Shown: positions 44,545 to 54,482 of the stretch, piece after piece
Numbering within the stretch: the stretch's first letter is position 1
Layout: each line of letters opens with the position of its first letter
Source of the DNA: Secundilactobacillus paracollinoides DSM 15502 = JCM 11969
GTDB taxonomy: Bacteria > Bacillota > Bacilli > Lactobacillales > Lactobacillaceae
Assembly: GCF_001311135.1 (NCBI RefSeq)
Contig: NZ_BBAG01000006.1
Span: 1 to 64,000, forward strand
Direction: 5' to 3'
DNA length: 64,000 bases
The notes under the pieces: model-generated
What the model was told of the DNA's origin: nothing
Database searches by the model: none
Seen by the model: the letters and a program-made list of their open reading frames with translations, nothing else
Translations under genes and position numbers: made by a program

Positions 44545-45194
44545 GTGAGACGACAAGTACGGCAACGCTGGGAATGGTGTTTGATCGTTAGCGCGGTCTG
44601 CTTTCTGGTGCTTATGGGTCTAGTCGCAGCGGGGGTGACCCATGGGCTGGACCAGGACATTTTGAATGCTATCAGAGCATTTAAAACTACGCAGCACACT
44701 AGGGTGATCACGGGCATTACGAACACTGGCGGGCCAACAGCCACGCTGATCGAGACGCTAGTGATCGCGGTGATCTTAGTGCTTCGCCGGCAGCTTGGCA
44801 AGGCGGTATCGCAGTGGCGACCATTTTAATGGGTGACGGGTTTTATTCGGTGATCAAGTCGATCGTGAAACGACCACGGCCGTTGCATCAAATTTTACCG
44901 ACGGGCGGCTACAGTTTTCCTAGCGGGCACACCCTGGGCACGACGTTGGTGGCACTTGTGATTTGGACGTTGTTTGTGACTCAGTGGCACCGAAAATGGC
45001 TACGGTGGACAGCCACGGTTGTTTTGATACTGTGGGTGCTCCTGGTCGGGTTTTCAAGACTCTATCTGCAGGTGCATTTTCCAACGGACGTCCTCGGTGG
45101 TGTCCTGGGTGCGATTTTGCTGTGGTCGGGCATCCGATACTTGGTGGCAATCAGCCCAATTCGTGAGCTGTGCACTAGGGTCATATTAGTGTGA
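44545..45194 (+). pseudogene. PAP2-family lipid phosphatase, frameshifted
   Basis: Membrane phosphatase acting on phosphatidic acid or undecaprenyl diphosphate. The three PAP2 motifs are present: KSIVKRPRP, SFPSGHTLG and GFSRLYLQVHFPTDV. The first 84 residues read in one frame to RRQLGKAV; the rest reads in another. One T restored at about 44807 gives KAVFAVATILMGDGFYS. GTG start after AAGGAG. Possibly acts on the product of the upstream lipid kinase. Confidence 0.8.
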
Positions 45195-45260
45195 ATTAGG
45201 GTCTTAAACGCAACCGTGTTTTAGGCTATTAAGTAGGAAACGTGTCAAAAGGGAGGCGCT

Positions 45261-46514
45261 ATGAGTAAGTATCGGATTCAAGCTATTATTTTTGTTTTAG
45301 TGGCGTTTATGTTGGGATGTAATGAGTTTATCGTTGTCGGCATTCTATCGGACATGGCTAAGTCGTTTGGCACGCCGGTGGCAACAATGGGGTATCTGGT
45401 GACGATTTTTGCCACCACGTATGCGATTTGCACGCCGTTTGTCACCATTTTGACGAGCCGGTTCAGCCGGTATAAAACGTTATTGACGCTGATCATTATC
45501 TTTTTGATTGGCAATACGTTGAGCGGTTTTGCGACCAGCTTTTTGACCATGATGTTAGCACGGATGTTGACGGCAACGGTCGCCGGCGCCATCATTTCAC
45601 TGATCATGACGTTTGCGAGCGCGATTGCGCCGGCGAATAAGCGGGCAAGTCTAGTGTCCTGGATCTTTGCTGGGTTCAGCATTGCGTCGGTGTTTGGCGT
45701 GCCATTAGGAACGACCATCAGTATGACCTATGGCTGGCGGTATACGTTCTTCGTGATCTCCATCATCACCATTTTGACGTTTGTGCTGTTGATCTTTATT
45801 CTGCCGCGAAATTTGCCGCAGGTTTCCAGCTCGGTTGGCGGTCAGCTGACCTTATTAAAGGACCGGCGAATTTATATTGCCGTTTTCTTAGTGCTGTTTA
45901 CGGCCGCCGCGATGTATGGCTATTACACTTACATTCGGCCACTGCTGACTACCGCGCTGGGATTCAGCACGGCGAGTCTGAACTGGCTGCTGTTTATTAT
46001 CGGGATTATGAGTATCATTAGCAATCGACTTTCAGGGACACTTGCGGAACATCAGGGGTTACGATACATGCCGCGATTCTACGTGGCTGATATTGTGCTG
46101 TTGGCGCTGTTACCGTTTGCATTGGGAAACAAGGTCGCTGGGTTAGCAATCCTGTTGATCTTGACGCTGATCATTACGATCTTAAATTCCCCGATTCAGA
46201 TCCACTTCTTAAACGTGGCTGAGCGCGAGTATCCACAATCAATCGTGCTGGCATCCTCGCTGAATTCGATCTTCTTTAACTTCGGCATTTCGCTGGGATC
46301 GGCGACGTCCTCGTTGATGATGAGCCACGTCGGTTTGAAATGGATCAGCCTTGGTGCGGCGGTGTTTGCGTTTATTTCGTTGATTTTGGCACTGATGTTG
46401 AATCAGTCTGTTAAGCGACGTAAGGTGGCTGAGGGCGTTTTGAGGGAAGGGCATAGAGAGTGGAACGAGGCGGTTAAGGGGCAGAATGTAAGGGACTCTG
46501 GCAGAAATGCCTGA
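45261..46514 (+). CDS. MFS efflux transporter (DHA1) ending inside a repeat
   Basis: 417 residues; starts MSKYRIQAIIFVLVAFMLGCNEF after GGGAGG. Twelve helices end at about residue 390 (LALMLNQSVKRR). The last 25 or so residues (from about VLREGHREWNEAVKGQNVRDSGRNA) are translated from the left half of a palindromic repeat, and the stop TGA is in its loop. A repeat thus replaced the native end without destroying the gene. Confidence 0.85.
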   Translation: MSKYRIQAIIFVLVAFMLGCNEFIVVGILSDMAKSFGTPVATMGYLVTIFATTYAICTPFVTILTSRFSRYKTLLTLIIIFLIGNTLSGFATSFLTMMLARMLTATVAGAIISLIMTFASAIAPANKRASLVSWIFAGFSIASVFGVPLGTTISMTYGWRYTFFVISIITILTFVLLIFILPRNLPQVSSSVGGQLTLLKDRRIYIAVFLVLFTAAAMYGYYTYIRPLLTTALGFSTASLNWLLFIIGIMSIISNRLSGTLAEHQGLRYMPRFYVADIVLLALLPFALGNKVAGLAILLILTLIITILNSPIQIHFLNVAEREYPQSIVLASSLNSIFFNFGISLGSATSSLMMSHVGLKWISLGAAVFAFISLILALMLNQSVKRRKVAEGVLREGHREWNEAVKGQNVRDSGRNA

Positions 46515-46600
46515 ACTTGGCATTTTTGCCAGAGTCCCTTACATGGCCGCCCCTTGCCTCGTGTAACTCGTTTAGTCTATGTAAAATAGAAAGCCAAAAC
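46458..46600 (+). repeat. Palindromic repeat overlapping an MFS gene
   Basis: Left end GAGAGTGGAACGAGGCGG; central stem TGTAAGGGACTCTGGCA with TGCCAGAGTCCCTTACA; right end AACTCGTTTAGTCTATG. Confidence 0.88.
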
Positions 46601-46649
46601 AGCAACTTGTCACCCAGAATATCCACCCAAATAACGACAATATACAAAA

Positions 46650-46686
46650 AAACAGCCTAATCTCAAATCGAGATCAGGCTGTTTTT
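46650..46686. terminator. Terminator of the secreted protein gene
   Basis: AAACAGCCTAATCTC pairs with GAGATCAGGCTGTTT (one mismatch), T-runs on both sides. Confidence 0.85.
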
Positions 46687-46712
46687 ATTCAATTTATTGT
46701 AACCAACTACTG

Positions 46713-47357
46713 TTAAGCCACAGCATTAAACGCAATATCTGAAGCATGCGGCATATAGGTTACATCAATCTTAGCAGCAGTTTTCCGATTCTTCGCCTGA
46801 ACCGTGTATCCAAGCCGTTTGCCATATTTGGCATACTCGCCTGAGGTCAGGGTAAACGTTGCTTTACCACTCGCACCAGTAGTCTTGGTGGCGAGCAACT
46901 TATCACCACCGTAAAGCCGAACGGTACGGTTCGCGCCCAACGTTGTGACGTTGAGCGTAAAAGTCGTTTCACTGCGGTTCTCGTTATAGTTCAACGGGTC
47001 GGTAGTGCCATACTGCTGGTTGGTAATCGTTGCGGCCTTAGTCAAGCGACCATTCTTACTGGTGGTGCCATAAATTTTGAAGTTATGGTTGCCACTGAAT
47101 GTGTAGGTAATCGCTGTGCCGTTCTTTTTAGCCGGATAATAGGTTGTTTTGCCGTTGTAAGCCACAGCAACCTTACTGACTGCTGCCTTGGTCGTTGTCT
47201 TAAATGAAAGTGTCTTCGTTGCTGATTGGTAGCTAAGCTGACTGATCTTCATTGCCGGCAATGTACTTGCCTGAGCCACCGAAGAGCTTGCACTGAATCC
47301 ACCAAAGAGTGCGCCAAATAGCGCAATGAGTCCTAGGAATTTCCCCGTTCTAGTCAT
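46713..47357 (-). CDS. Secreted hypothetical protein with repeated Ig-like strands
   Basis: 214 residues. Signal peptide MTRTGKFLGLIALFGALFGG with an A-Q-A cleavage region near residue 30, then a Thr/Lys-rich beta protein (VAVAYNGKTTYYPAKKNG, VRLYGGDKLLATKTTGASGKATFTL) resembling bacterial Ig-like domains. No anchor is seen, so it is probably released or surface-associated by charge. Confidence 0.7.
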   Translation of the reverse strand: MTRTGKFLGLIALFGALFGGFSASSSVAQASTLPAMKISQLSYQSATKTLSFKTTTKAAVSKVAVAYNGKTTYYPAKKNGTAITYTFSGNHNFKIYGTTSKNGRLTKAATITNQQYGTTDPLNYNENRSETTFTLNVTTLGANRTVRLYGGDKLLATKTTGASGKATFTLTSGEYAKYGKRLGYTVQAKNRKTAAKIDVTYMPHASDIAFNAVA

Positions 47358-47639
47358 AAGCCTGCTCCTTTGTAATGATGCTGCCGGGATGTCCCCAACA
47401 GTTCCCCTTAGCCTATTACAGTATACCTAGAATTTCCTAAACTGCAAGCAGATTAAACGATTGGTGGTGGGCATTGTTGCATACTGGCTTATTTACGGGA
47501 GAGAGAGGATATACGTTTAAATGCGGTGTTATAGGGATTGATGCGGGTCGACATTAGTTGTTATTTTGTTGTAAAAAAAGTTTATTCTGTTTTTTAGTCA
47601 TGATTAAGTGATGCGAGTATTTAGAGGTTATGGTTCTTT

Positions 47640-47810
47640 TTAAACTCTATATTTGTGTCTTTCTTGTCAACGTAGCGAAACGTGTTCCAGGAAGCAAGGC
47701 ACTGCATGTAAGCCAACTTTGGCACAAATTCCAAGTTCGGGAATTTCTGCCAAAGTTGGCTTACACTCCGTTCCATAACCGCTTCCTTCCACACTCTGTT
47801 ACTTCACTCT
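47640..47810 (-). repeat. Palindromic repeat, reversed
   Basis: Right end first (TAGCGAAACGTGTTCC), central stem TGTAAGCCAACTTTGGCA with TGCCAAAGTTGGCTTACA, then the left end CTTCCACACTCTG. The 280 bases before it (47358-47639) hold no gene that I can see. Confidence 0.85.
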
Positions 47811-47846
47811 CCCCAGCCACCATGTTAAAATAGACGCAACTAGATC

Positions 47847-47876
47847 AGGCATCAAATTAGGCATCAAATTAGGCAT
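47847..47876. repeat. 12-bp tandem repeat upstream of usp
   Basis: AGGCATCAAATT occurs twice in tandem followed by AGGCAT. The array is framed by GATCA (left) and TGATC (right). Confidence 0.75.
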
Positions 47877-47896
47877 AGGAAGCGAGTTGATCTACA

Positions 47897-48340
47897 GTGT
47901 CAGAATTGGATCCAAAGAAATTTACCCATATTTTGGTTGGGGTCGATGATTCTCCCGACGCCCAATTGGCCTTTCGTTACGCCATGAATCGGGCGAAAAG
48001 TGACGACGCCGAACTGACCATTACATCGATTTTAGAATCGGAAGACATGAACGTTTATCAAGCCCTGAGCAAGGATTTTGTGCACGGCAAGCGTGACGAA
48101 CTCCAAAAACACTTGGAAGAATACCGGCAGTTAGCGCTTCGCTTTGGTATTAAAAAGGTGAATACTGCGGTGTCCGAGGGTGATCCCGGTGAAACGATCG
48201 TTAAGGAGATCATTCCGGCTTTGAAACCAGACCTTCTCGTTATTGGTTCACTCGCAAAGACTGGCCTGCGGAAGCGGTTTGGCTCGCAGGCGGCCTATAT
48301 GGCTAAGTACGCACCCATTTCAGTGATGGTCGTTCGCTAA
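47897..48340 (+). CDS. Universal stress protein UspA family (copy 1)
   Basis: 147 residues. The ATP-type signature GSLAKTGLRKRFGS at the C-terminus and VGVDDSPDAQLAFRYA at the N-terminus are typical. GTG start. The stop overlaps the ATG of a phosphodiesterase gene (TAATG), so the two are co-translated. Confidence 0.88.
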   Translation: MSELDPKKFTHILVGVDDSPDAQLAFRYAMNRAKSDDAELTITSILESEDMNVYQALSKDFVHGKRDELQKHLEEYRQLALRFGIKKVNTAVSEGDPGETIVKEIIPALKPDLLVIGSLAKTGLRKRFGSQAAYMAKYAPISVMVVR

Positions 48341-49107
48341 TGATTAAAAAACAAGCATTTGATCCATCTACGAAGCGGGTCTTTGCCCACCGCGGAATGT
48401 CACAACTCGCACCAGAGAACACGCTGGCTGCGTTTCATAAGGTTAAGGAATCCGGGGTACATTGGTTAGAAACCGATTTGGATCTGACTGCTGACGGCCA
48501 GATCGTGATTCTGCACGATGAAAGTATCGACCGGACGACAGATAAGAAGGGTGCCATTCATGAACTCACGCTGGCTGAAGTTGAGACGGCGGATGCGGGT
48601 TCGTGGTTCGGCTCAGAATTTACGGGTCAGCGCATCCCGACATTGCCGCAATTGATTGATTTGATCAACGCCGATGGCTGAACGTGAACTTTGAGTTGAA
48701 ACCCTATCTAGGCGGGGATGAACGGGCGACAACTTTGATTGAAGGCTTCGCTAAAGAACTTAAGCGCGTGTCCCCGCAATCGCAGGTCATTGTGTCGAGC
48801 TTTAACGCGACAATGTTGAAGCAATTTAAGGCCCTAAGCAGATACGCCGACTGCGATGCTGTTTAAACGTACCCAGTCCAAGCAGGATTGGGCTGCCATT
48901 GCGACCGATACTGGGTCGAAAATCATTCATCCAGATGTCCGCGGGTTGACACGGGCACGCGTTGAAAAATTGAAAAAGGCTGGCTTTGAACTGAATGTTT
49001 GGACAGTTAATTCCCTTAAGGCGGCGTACCATCTGTTTGACTGGGGTGTTGATGGTGTGTTCACTGATATTAGCCATCGGTTTCCAGAAGCGTATAAGCG
49101 CCAATAA
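48340..49107 (+). pseudogene. Glycerophosphodiester phosphodiesterase, two frameshifts
   Basis: Restored protein of about 255 residues. GDPD motifs HRGMSQLAPENTLAAF, ETDLDLTADGQIVILHDES and NFELKP, then KIIHPDV and VWTVNSLKAAYHLFDWGVDGVFTD. Breaks: about 48680 (GGCC to GGC; INADGLNVNFELK restored) and about 48850, where the frame moves the other way (an extra base or two lost) before MLFKRTQSKQDW. Releases glycerol-3-phosphate from lipid head groups. Confidence 0.82.
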
Positions 49108-49114
49108 AGACAAT

Positions 49115-49153
49115 CAAAAAAGTCTCCGAGAATTCAATTCTCGGAGGCTTTTT
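49115..49153. terminator. Bidirectional terminator
   Basis: AGTCTCCGAGAATT pairs with AATTCTCGGAGGCT between convergent genes. Confidence 0.85.
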
Positions 49154-49154
49154 A

Positions 49155-50758
49155 CTAGTCTTCATTCGCAACACTTTTATTCAGTTCCTCGGCGCGATAG
49201 TAATCACCGGTCACAACATAGCTCTTGATACCCCAGTAATAGAAGCCCAGGGAAGCCAAAATGATGACGATGAAATCTAACGGGTAGGGGATCCAGTTTT
49301 GACCGTTGAACTGTTTACTGCCGATATAGGACATGATTGAGATAAAAATCAGGTACCCAATCATCCACAGACTGGCTTTGAAGGCTTTCCGCGTTGCCAC
49401 GAAGCCGTTTTTCCATTCATAGTAGAAGTAGAAAGGCAGCCCCAAGAGAATGACTAAGATCACTTGAACGGTTGTCGGCCACATGGCCCAATAGGTCGCT
49501 AGTGAGGCCAACACAAAAGAGATGGGGGCAATCCACGGCAGTCGTTTTAACCGAACCGGACGATGTAATTTTGGCCCCATTTTACGCAACGACATCGCGG
49601 TGACCGGTCCCGTCAGGTAAGCAATCAGGGTCGCTGTTGACAGCACCGTCGCCAGCACCGCCCACGACCGGAAGACCGACACCATGACCATGCTCAGCAC
49701 CGTATCTGCCAGCGTGGCAACTCGCGGAATACCGTACTTCGGATTGATCTTGCCGATAAAGCGGGGAATGTGGTGGTTACTTTCCATCGCAAACAACGCC
49801 CGTGCGGTGGATGCTACGAAGGAGACGCCCGTCCCAAACGGCGAGATAAAGGCGTCCATGTAGAGGAGCACTGACAGCCAGTGAATGCCCAGCAGAATGG
49901 CCATGTCAGCGAACGGCGAGTTAAATGTGATGCCGTGCCAGCCGTATTTCGCAATCATTGCCGGTGGTATCGCCGTAATGAAGGTGCTCTGTAAAATAAT
50001 GTAAATGATGCCGCTGATCAGCAGCGAAATCGTGATCCCGCGACCGATGTTTTTCCGGGGATTCGTAATCTCGCTTCCCATATTAATGACCGTTTGAAAG
50101 GCGTCAAAGGAGAAGATGATCCCGGCAGCGGAGGTCGCGGTGAAGATCGGCGCCGACCCATAGGGCATGAACTGGTGCCAGTTCGTCCCGTAGTTGGCGG
50201 GATGGAAACCAGACATGGTCAACAGGATAATGGTCAGTAACGGCACACCGATTTTAAAGACCGAAATCAGACTGGTGAAGTGGGTCAGCACTTTGACCGA
50301 CCAGAAATTCAACAGGGTAAAGACAATAATGAACCCGAAAACGACGAAGAGCCCGGATGTTGTGATGACGCCGCCGCTAAGAAAGTGGTGCGTCCATTTT
50401 GCCCAAGACCACGGCCAGGAACTCATGTACTGCACGGCGGCAACGGCTTCGATGGGAATCAGCGTGATCAGCGAGACCCAGTTGGCCCAGGCGGCAATGA
50501 AGCCCAGCAGTGAGCCGTGGGAGTATTGCGCATACTTGCTCATCCCGCCGGATTCGGGGAACATGGCGCCGATTTCAACGTAGTCGTAAGCGATGGCGCC
50601 AATAATAAGGCCCCCAATGATCCAAGAAATAATGGCGGCGGGTCCAGCAATTTTGGTCGCTTCCCAGGACCAAAGAGCCACCCAGACCCAATGAGGGAGC
50701 CAAGGGCAAGCATGACAAGGGGAAAGAGGCCGATTTTTTTGTTGTTTGTGGGTTGCAT
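49155..50758 (-). pseudogene. APC-family amino acid permease, N-terminal frameshift
   Basis: Twelve-helix transporter. MQPTNNKKIGLFPLVMLALGSLIGSGWLFG (ATG 50758 after GGAGG) is in one frame and SWEATKIAGPAAIISW onward in another. One T restored at about 50675 joins them. Helix 1 (GSLIGSGWLFG) and helix 6 region (FSFDAFQTVINMGSEITNPRKN) are typical of APC carriers. Substrate unknown. Upstream lie two palindromic repeats. Confidence 0.85.
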
Positions 50759-50768
50759 GGGAACCTCC

Positions 50769-51055
50769 AGAGAGTGCGGAAGAAGGCGGTTAGGGGGCGG
50801 AGTGTAAGTCACTCTGGCAGAAATGCCCGAACCTGGCATTTTTGCCAGAGTGACTTACATAGTAGCCCCCTGCCTTCTGGAGCACGTTTAGTCAATGTAA
50901 AAGAGAAAGAGAGTGCGGAAGAGGGGCGGTTAGAGGGCGGAGTATAAGCAACTTTCGGCAGAAATGCCCGAACCTTGAATTTTTGCCAGAGTGACTTATA
51001 CAGTAGCCCTCTGCCTCGCGAAACACGTTTCAGCAATATAAAATAGAAAAGCTGT
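50769..51055 (+). repeat. Two palindromic repeats in tandem
   Basis: Both units begin AGAGTGCGGAAGA and end near AATATAAAATAGAAAAG. First stem GTAAGTCACTCTGGCA with TGCCAGAGTGACTTAC; second is imperfect (AACTTTCGGCAG against TTGCCAGAGTGACTTAT). Confidence 0.88.
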
Positions 51056-51385
51056 CCAACGATGGCGGCCAGAACATAGAACGCCTACACCTCGCGAAAA
51101 GGGTGTCAGTAATACAAAGTAAAAAAAGAAATATGATCCCATCAATAACGGACAGGTAGTAATAAACCAACCAGGCAATCAAGCCTGTATGTAAAAGAAC
51201 ACGGCAATATGCCGAGCCAAATACAGCACATAGTCCAGTAGTTAAACTCACACCAAGACCACAATCATACCGCACCAAAATAAAATCATCCTGTAAATCA
51301 AATTGGCCAGCTTAACAATTATCTCATTATATTTTAATAAAAACAATCAACCGTGTCAAAATCCGTGATTGTTAAAAAATGGCAT

Positions 51386-51428
51386 TAAAAAACGATGCCG
51401 TCTAGTGCGTCTAAATGGCATCGTTGAT
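51386..51428 (-). terminator. Terminator of the second usp gene
   Basis: Minus strand AACGATGCC...GGCATCGTT followed by TTTT. Confidence 0.85.
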
Positions 51429-51431
51429 CGA

Positions 51432-51941
51432 TTACTTGTTATCGGTTTCTTTCCGGAACGGACTAGTTTTATCCGAAGTAGACGTATTCGCCACATCCGT
51501 CCGAACGACCAGCACATCACACGGCGCGTTGCGGGTGACAAAGTCAGTCACGGAACCGGTCAGGACCCGTTCCATGGCCGTCATGCCAGTGGCGCCCATC
51601 ATGACCAAGTCATTTTTATGGTCGTGGATGAATTCTAAGGAAATCACCGTCTTGGGATTCCCAAACCGCACGTGGGTAGCGACATCGGTCAAGCCGTAGT
51701 CGTCTTTAATTTGTTTTACTAAGTTATCTAAGTATTTAGTCGCATCTCCGACCAGTTTATCAACGAGGTCGCTGGTCATCATCGAGCCAAAGTAGCTGGA
51801 TGATGACCGTTGCGTATCAATGACGCTGAGCAGGTCGAGGTGGGCGTCGTTTCGTTTTGCGACGGCAACTGCCTTAGCTAAGGCCAGTTCAGATAACGAT
51901 GAGGTATCAAGTGGTACCAACACATTTTGGTATTTTAACAT
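51432..51941 (-). CDS. Universal stress protein UspA family (copy 2)
   Basis: 169 residues: MLKYQNVLVPLDTSSLSELA, MMGATGMTAMERVLTGSVTDFV (nucleotide loop) and PCDVLVVR. A charged tail of 20 residues follows the domain. AAAGGGGA precedes the ATG. It is only distantly similar to copy 1 at 47897. Confidence 0.9.
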   Translation of the reverse strand: MLKYQNVLVPLDTSSLSELALAKAVAVAKRNDAHLDLLSVIDTQRSSSSYFGSMMTSDLVDKLVGDATKYLDNLVKQIKDDYGLTDVATHVRFGNPKTVISLEFIHDHKNDLVMMGATGMTAMERVLTGSVTDFVTRNAPCDVLVVRTDVANTSTSDKTSPFRKETDNK

Positions 51942-51966
51942 TGGATCAATCCCCTTTTCTTCGCGA

Positions 51967-52476
51967 TTACACGCGGCTCAGGACAACCTCGGTTGCCTGG
52001 GCAAGTACGTGGCCTTCCATGGCGTCCCACAGTTCGTTGAGCCAGAACCCGTCCTGCAACGGTAACTGGTCGTCAAGGGCATACACTGTAGTGGTATATC
52101 GATGGTCTTTATCCGGCGGCATCGGTCCCGTGTAGTGGGTACCAAGCGCCTCGTCAGGATTATTGACCATGTGGCCGCCCTGTGAGTTTTTGCCATACGT
52201 CATCTGAATGGCTGGATCAAGACTCGCATTTTCAGGAATGACAGTGAGTGACCCATCGATGTTGGCCGCGACCCAGTGAATCCAGGTGAAGCCGCCGACC
52301 GGAATCGCATCGTGGTCGATCATGGTCACAGCGAACGTTTTGGTGCCGGCCGGAACATCGGTTAGGGTGATCGGAAATGACCGGATAGGCCCACCATCGC
52401 GTTTGAATTCATCGGCAGCGTGCTTGCCAAATTTATCTGGTAAATAGCCGTTTGTAACTGGGATATCAATTTTCAT
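51967..52476 (-). CDS. PEBP-family (YbhB/YbcL, Raf kinase inhibitor-like) protein
   Basis: 169 residues, phosphatidylethanolamine-binding fold: TMIDHDAIPVGGFTWIHWVAANI and HYTGPMPPDKDHRYTTTVYALD. The ATG at 52476 follows GAAGGGG; the longer frame to 52632 is not family-like. Ligand and role in bacteria are poorly known. Confidence 0.87.
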   Translation of the reverse strand: MKIDIPVTNGYLPDKFGKHAADEFKRDGGPIRSFPITLTDVPAGTKTFAVTMIDHDAIPVGGFTWIHWVAANIDGSLTVIPENASLDPAIQMTYGKNSQGGHMVNNPDEALGTHYTGPMPPDKDHRYTTTVYALDDQLPLQDGFWLNELWDAMEGHVLAQATEVVLSRV

Positions 52477-52634
52477 AAACACAACCCCTTCATGAATCTT
52501 TACTATATTATACAGCAAAGATGAAATAAACCGTAAGTAATTCAATTTTTGTCTGAGTTTCAGTTGCTTCCCAGAGGATAAACAGGGTATCCTAAAGTTA
52601 ACGGACACAAAAGATAAGAACTGAGGGGACAAAT

Positions 52635-53789
52635 ATGGAAACGACGACCATGGTGGCGATTTTGCAACAGTTAATACGGATCCAATCGGTCAATGGAAAC
52701 GAGGCAGACGTTGCCCGCTATATTGCCGGATTGTTTGCTCCATACGGGAAGCGGGCCACAGTTGAGACGGTGACGTACGCACCGGGCCGCGATAACCTGG
52801 TCGTGACCATTGGCAATCCCCAGACAGGCCCGCAACTGGGATTTTCTGGCACATGGACGTGGTGGCACCTGGCGAGCTGAACGAGTGGGACGTGGCCCCA
52901 TTTGCGGCTGAGATCCAGGGTGATCGGTTGTACGGTCGCGGGGCATCAGACATGAAGAGCGGTTTAGCTGCCCTGGTCATTACCATGCTTGAGATGTTGG
53001 AACAGGGCGAGCCGACGACTGGATCGATCCGGTTACTGGCAACGGTTGGTGAGGAGACCGGTGAGTACGGCGCTGCTCAACTGACGGATGCCGGTTACGC
53101 GGACCATTTAGCGGGGCTCGTGATTGCTGAACCCAGCGGTATGACAAAGTTGAGCTATACCTCGCGCGGGGTCATTGACTACTACGTTGACTCACTAGGA
53201 AAGGCTGCCCATAGCGCTAACCCGCAGAAGGGCATTAATGCGATCGACCATTTACTGGCGTTTTACAACGAAGTGACGGCGTTAATGAAGACGTTTAATA
53301 AGATGGATCCCATTTTAGGCGGTCTCATTCATAACGTCGATATGATCTCCGGCGGTGAACAGATCAACAGCGTGCCCGATCACGCCAGGTTAGCAGCAAA
53401 TATTCGAACGACGCCAGCGTATCCCAATAAGGTGATCTACGAGGCCTTAGAGGGCTGATCGATCACTTAAACCAACGACCGGGGTATCAGTTAAGCATCA
53501 CGTACAGTTACCCGGAGGAGGCCGTTCCTGGCCGTGTCGACGGCCGATGGTCAAGTTAGCACAAAAGGTGGGTCGGCGCGTCATGGGCCGGCCAATCATG
53601 CCAGTGGGATCCGCTGGGGCCAACGATGGTGCTGAATTTAGGCGGGCTAAGCTGCCGTTTGAAACGATCGTGATCGGCCCCGGTAGCAATACGTCCCATG
53701 AAGTGAACGAATTTATCAGCATCAATCAATTTTTGTTGAGTGTGCAGTTTTATGAGCAGTTTGCGTTGCGGTTTTTGGGAGAAAAGTAA
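52635..53789 (+). pseudogene. M20 peptidase (ArgE/DapE/succinyl-diaminopimelate desuccinylase-like), three frameshifts
   Basis: Restored protein of about 385 residues. GHMDVVAPGE, GRGASDMKSGLAAL, GEETGEYGA and GSAGANDG are the metal-site motifs; the dimerisation part SLGKAAHSANPQKGINA is plain. Three single-base losses: about 52848 (SGHMDVV), about 53453 (LEGLIDHLNQRPGY) and about 53530-53545 (before MVKLAQKVGRR). The first two are CC to C. METTTMVAILQQLIRIQSVNGNE starts after GAGGGGAC. Substrate uncertain. Confidence 0.8.
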
Positions 53790-53801
53790 ATTTGATAATG
53801 T

Positions 53802-53837
53802 AAAAGTCTGGAGAGTAGTGTTGTTCTCTGGGCTTTT
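53802..53837 (+). terminator. Terminator after the M20 gene
   Basis: AGTCTGGAGA pairs with TCTCTGGGCT (several G-U) followed by TTTTTT. Confidence 0.65.
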
Positions 53838-53858
53838 TTGGTTACTTGGTTTAAAATG

Positions 53859-54401
53859 CCGCTTCGTTCCACCGGTCGATTCTGCAGGCAGAGGTGGAGT
53901 CGCACCGGGGGGTTATAGCAGAAATTCAAGGATCTCCTACGTCTCTCGTGGCAGTAACCGGCCAACGAACAGCCGCTAACGACCATTGACACCCACCAGC
54001 CTGCAATGCCGACCGGTTCCACTACGCTCCAATACTTGCAAAGGCAGTCAAACATAATAAGTGGTGCCATGAAATTTGTTAATTAATTGTCGCTGTTAAC
54101 GACGACCACATGGTGAGAAGCATTGCTGTTACAGTTCTTGATAGCAGTCGAGGGCGGATTCTCTTCAAACTTGGTTTAACACTATTGCGATGTTTAATCA
54201 GATTAAGAAGTAAGCTCACTGTAAGTGGAATGGAGCAATTTGGCACGGAGCAGTGGTGCCGATGTCACTAGGTGGACGCGAACTTCGGCCACCTAGTGAC
54301 ATGCGAGACGACTGAGATCCACTCGAGAGCTGCGCAGCAGAAATCGAGTTAGCTCAGTCGCGAGCCACCACAGCGGAGTGCCAAATTGCGGAATGCAACG
54401 G
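53859..54401 (+). ncRNA. Candidate large structured RNA, copy B (about 540 nt)
   Basis: Same order of elements as copy A at 30975-31427. Terminal helix CCGCTTCGTTCC with GGAATGCAACGG (54390-54401); GCAATTTGGCAC (54235-54246) with GTGCCAAATTGC (54378-54389). The variable hairpin (54262-54302, stem ATGTCACTAGGTGG) shares almost no bases with that of copy A but still pairs. ACTG (54311-54314)/CAGT (54355-54358) replaces GATG/CATC, and ACTCGA/TCGAGT replaces ATTCGA/TCGAAT. An extra ~100 bases lies in the 5' domain (about 53905-54005). A -10-like TAAAAT (53852-53857) precedes it. Confidence 0.75.
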
Positions 54402-54423
54402 ATAGATGACTGACATTTCGAAA

Positions 54424-54462
54424 ACAAAAAAACGCACAAACCAAGAATCTGGTTTGCGCGTC
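54424..54462 (-). terminator. Terminator of the Ser-rich membrane protein gene
   Basis: Minus strand GCGCAAACCA...TGGTTTGTGC followed by GTTTTTTTG. Confidence 0.85.
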
Positions 54463-54482
54463 GAATTAACCTGTTTCGGGGA

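Noticed and set aside
51030-51278. Minus-strand ORF of 82 residues with two hydrophobic stretches (VYYYLSVIDGIIFLFLLCI).
   Set aside because: It has no convincing ribosome site and its 3' end is made of palindromic repeat sequence. It could be a remnant of a membrane protein, but coding is not supported.
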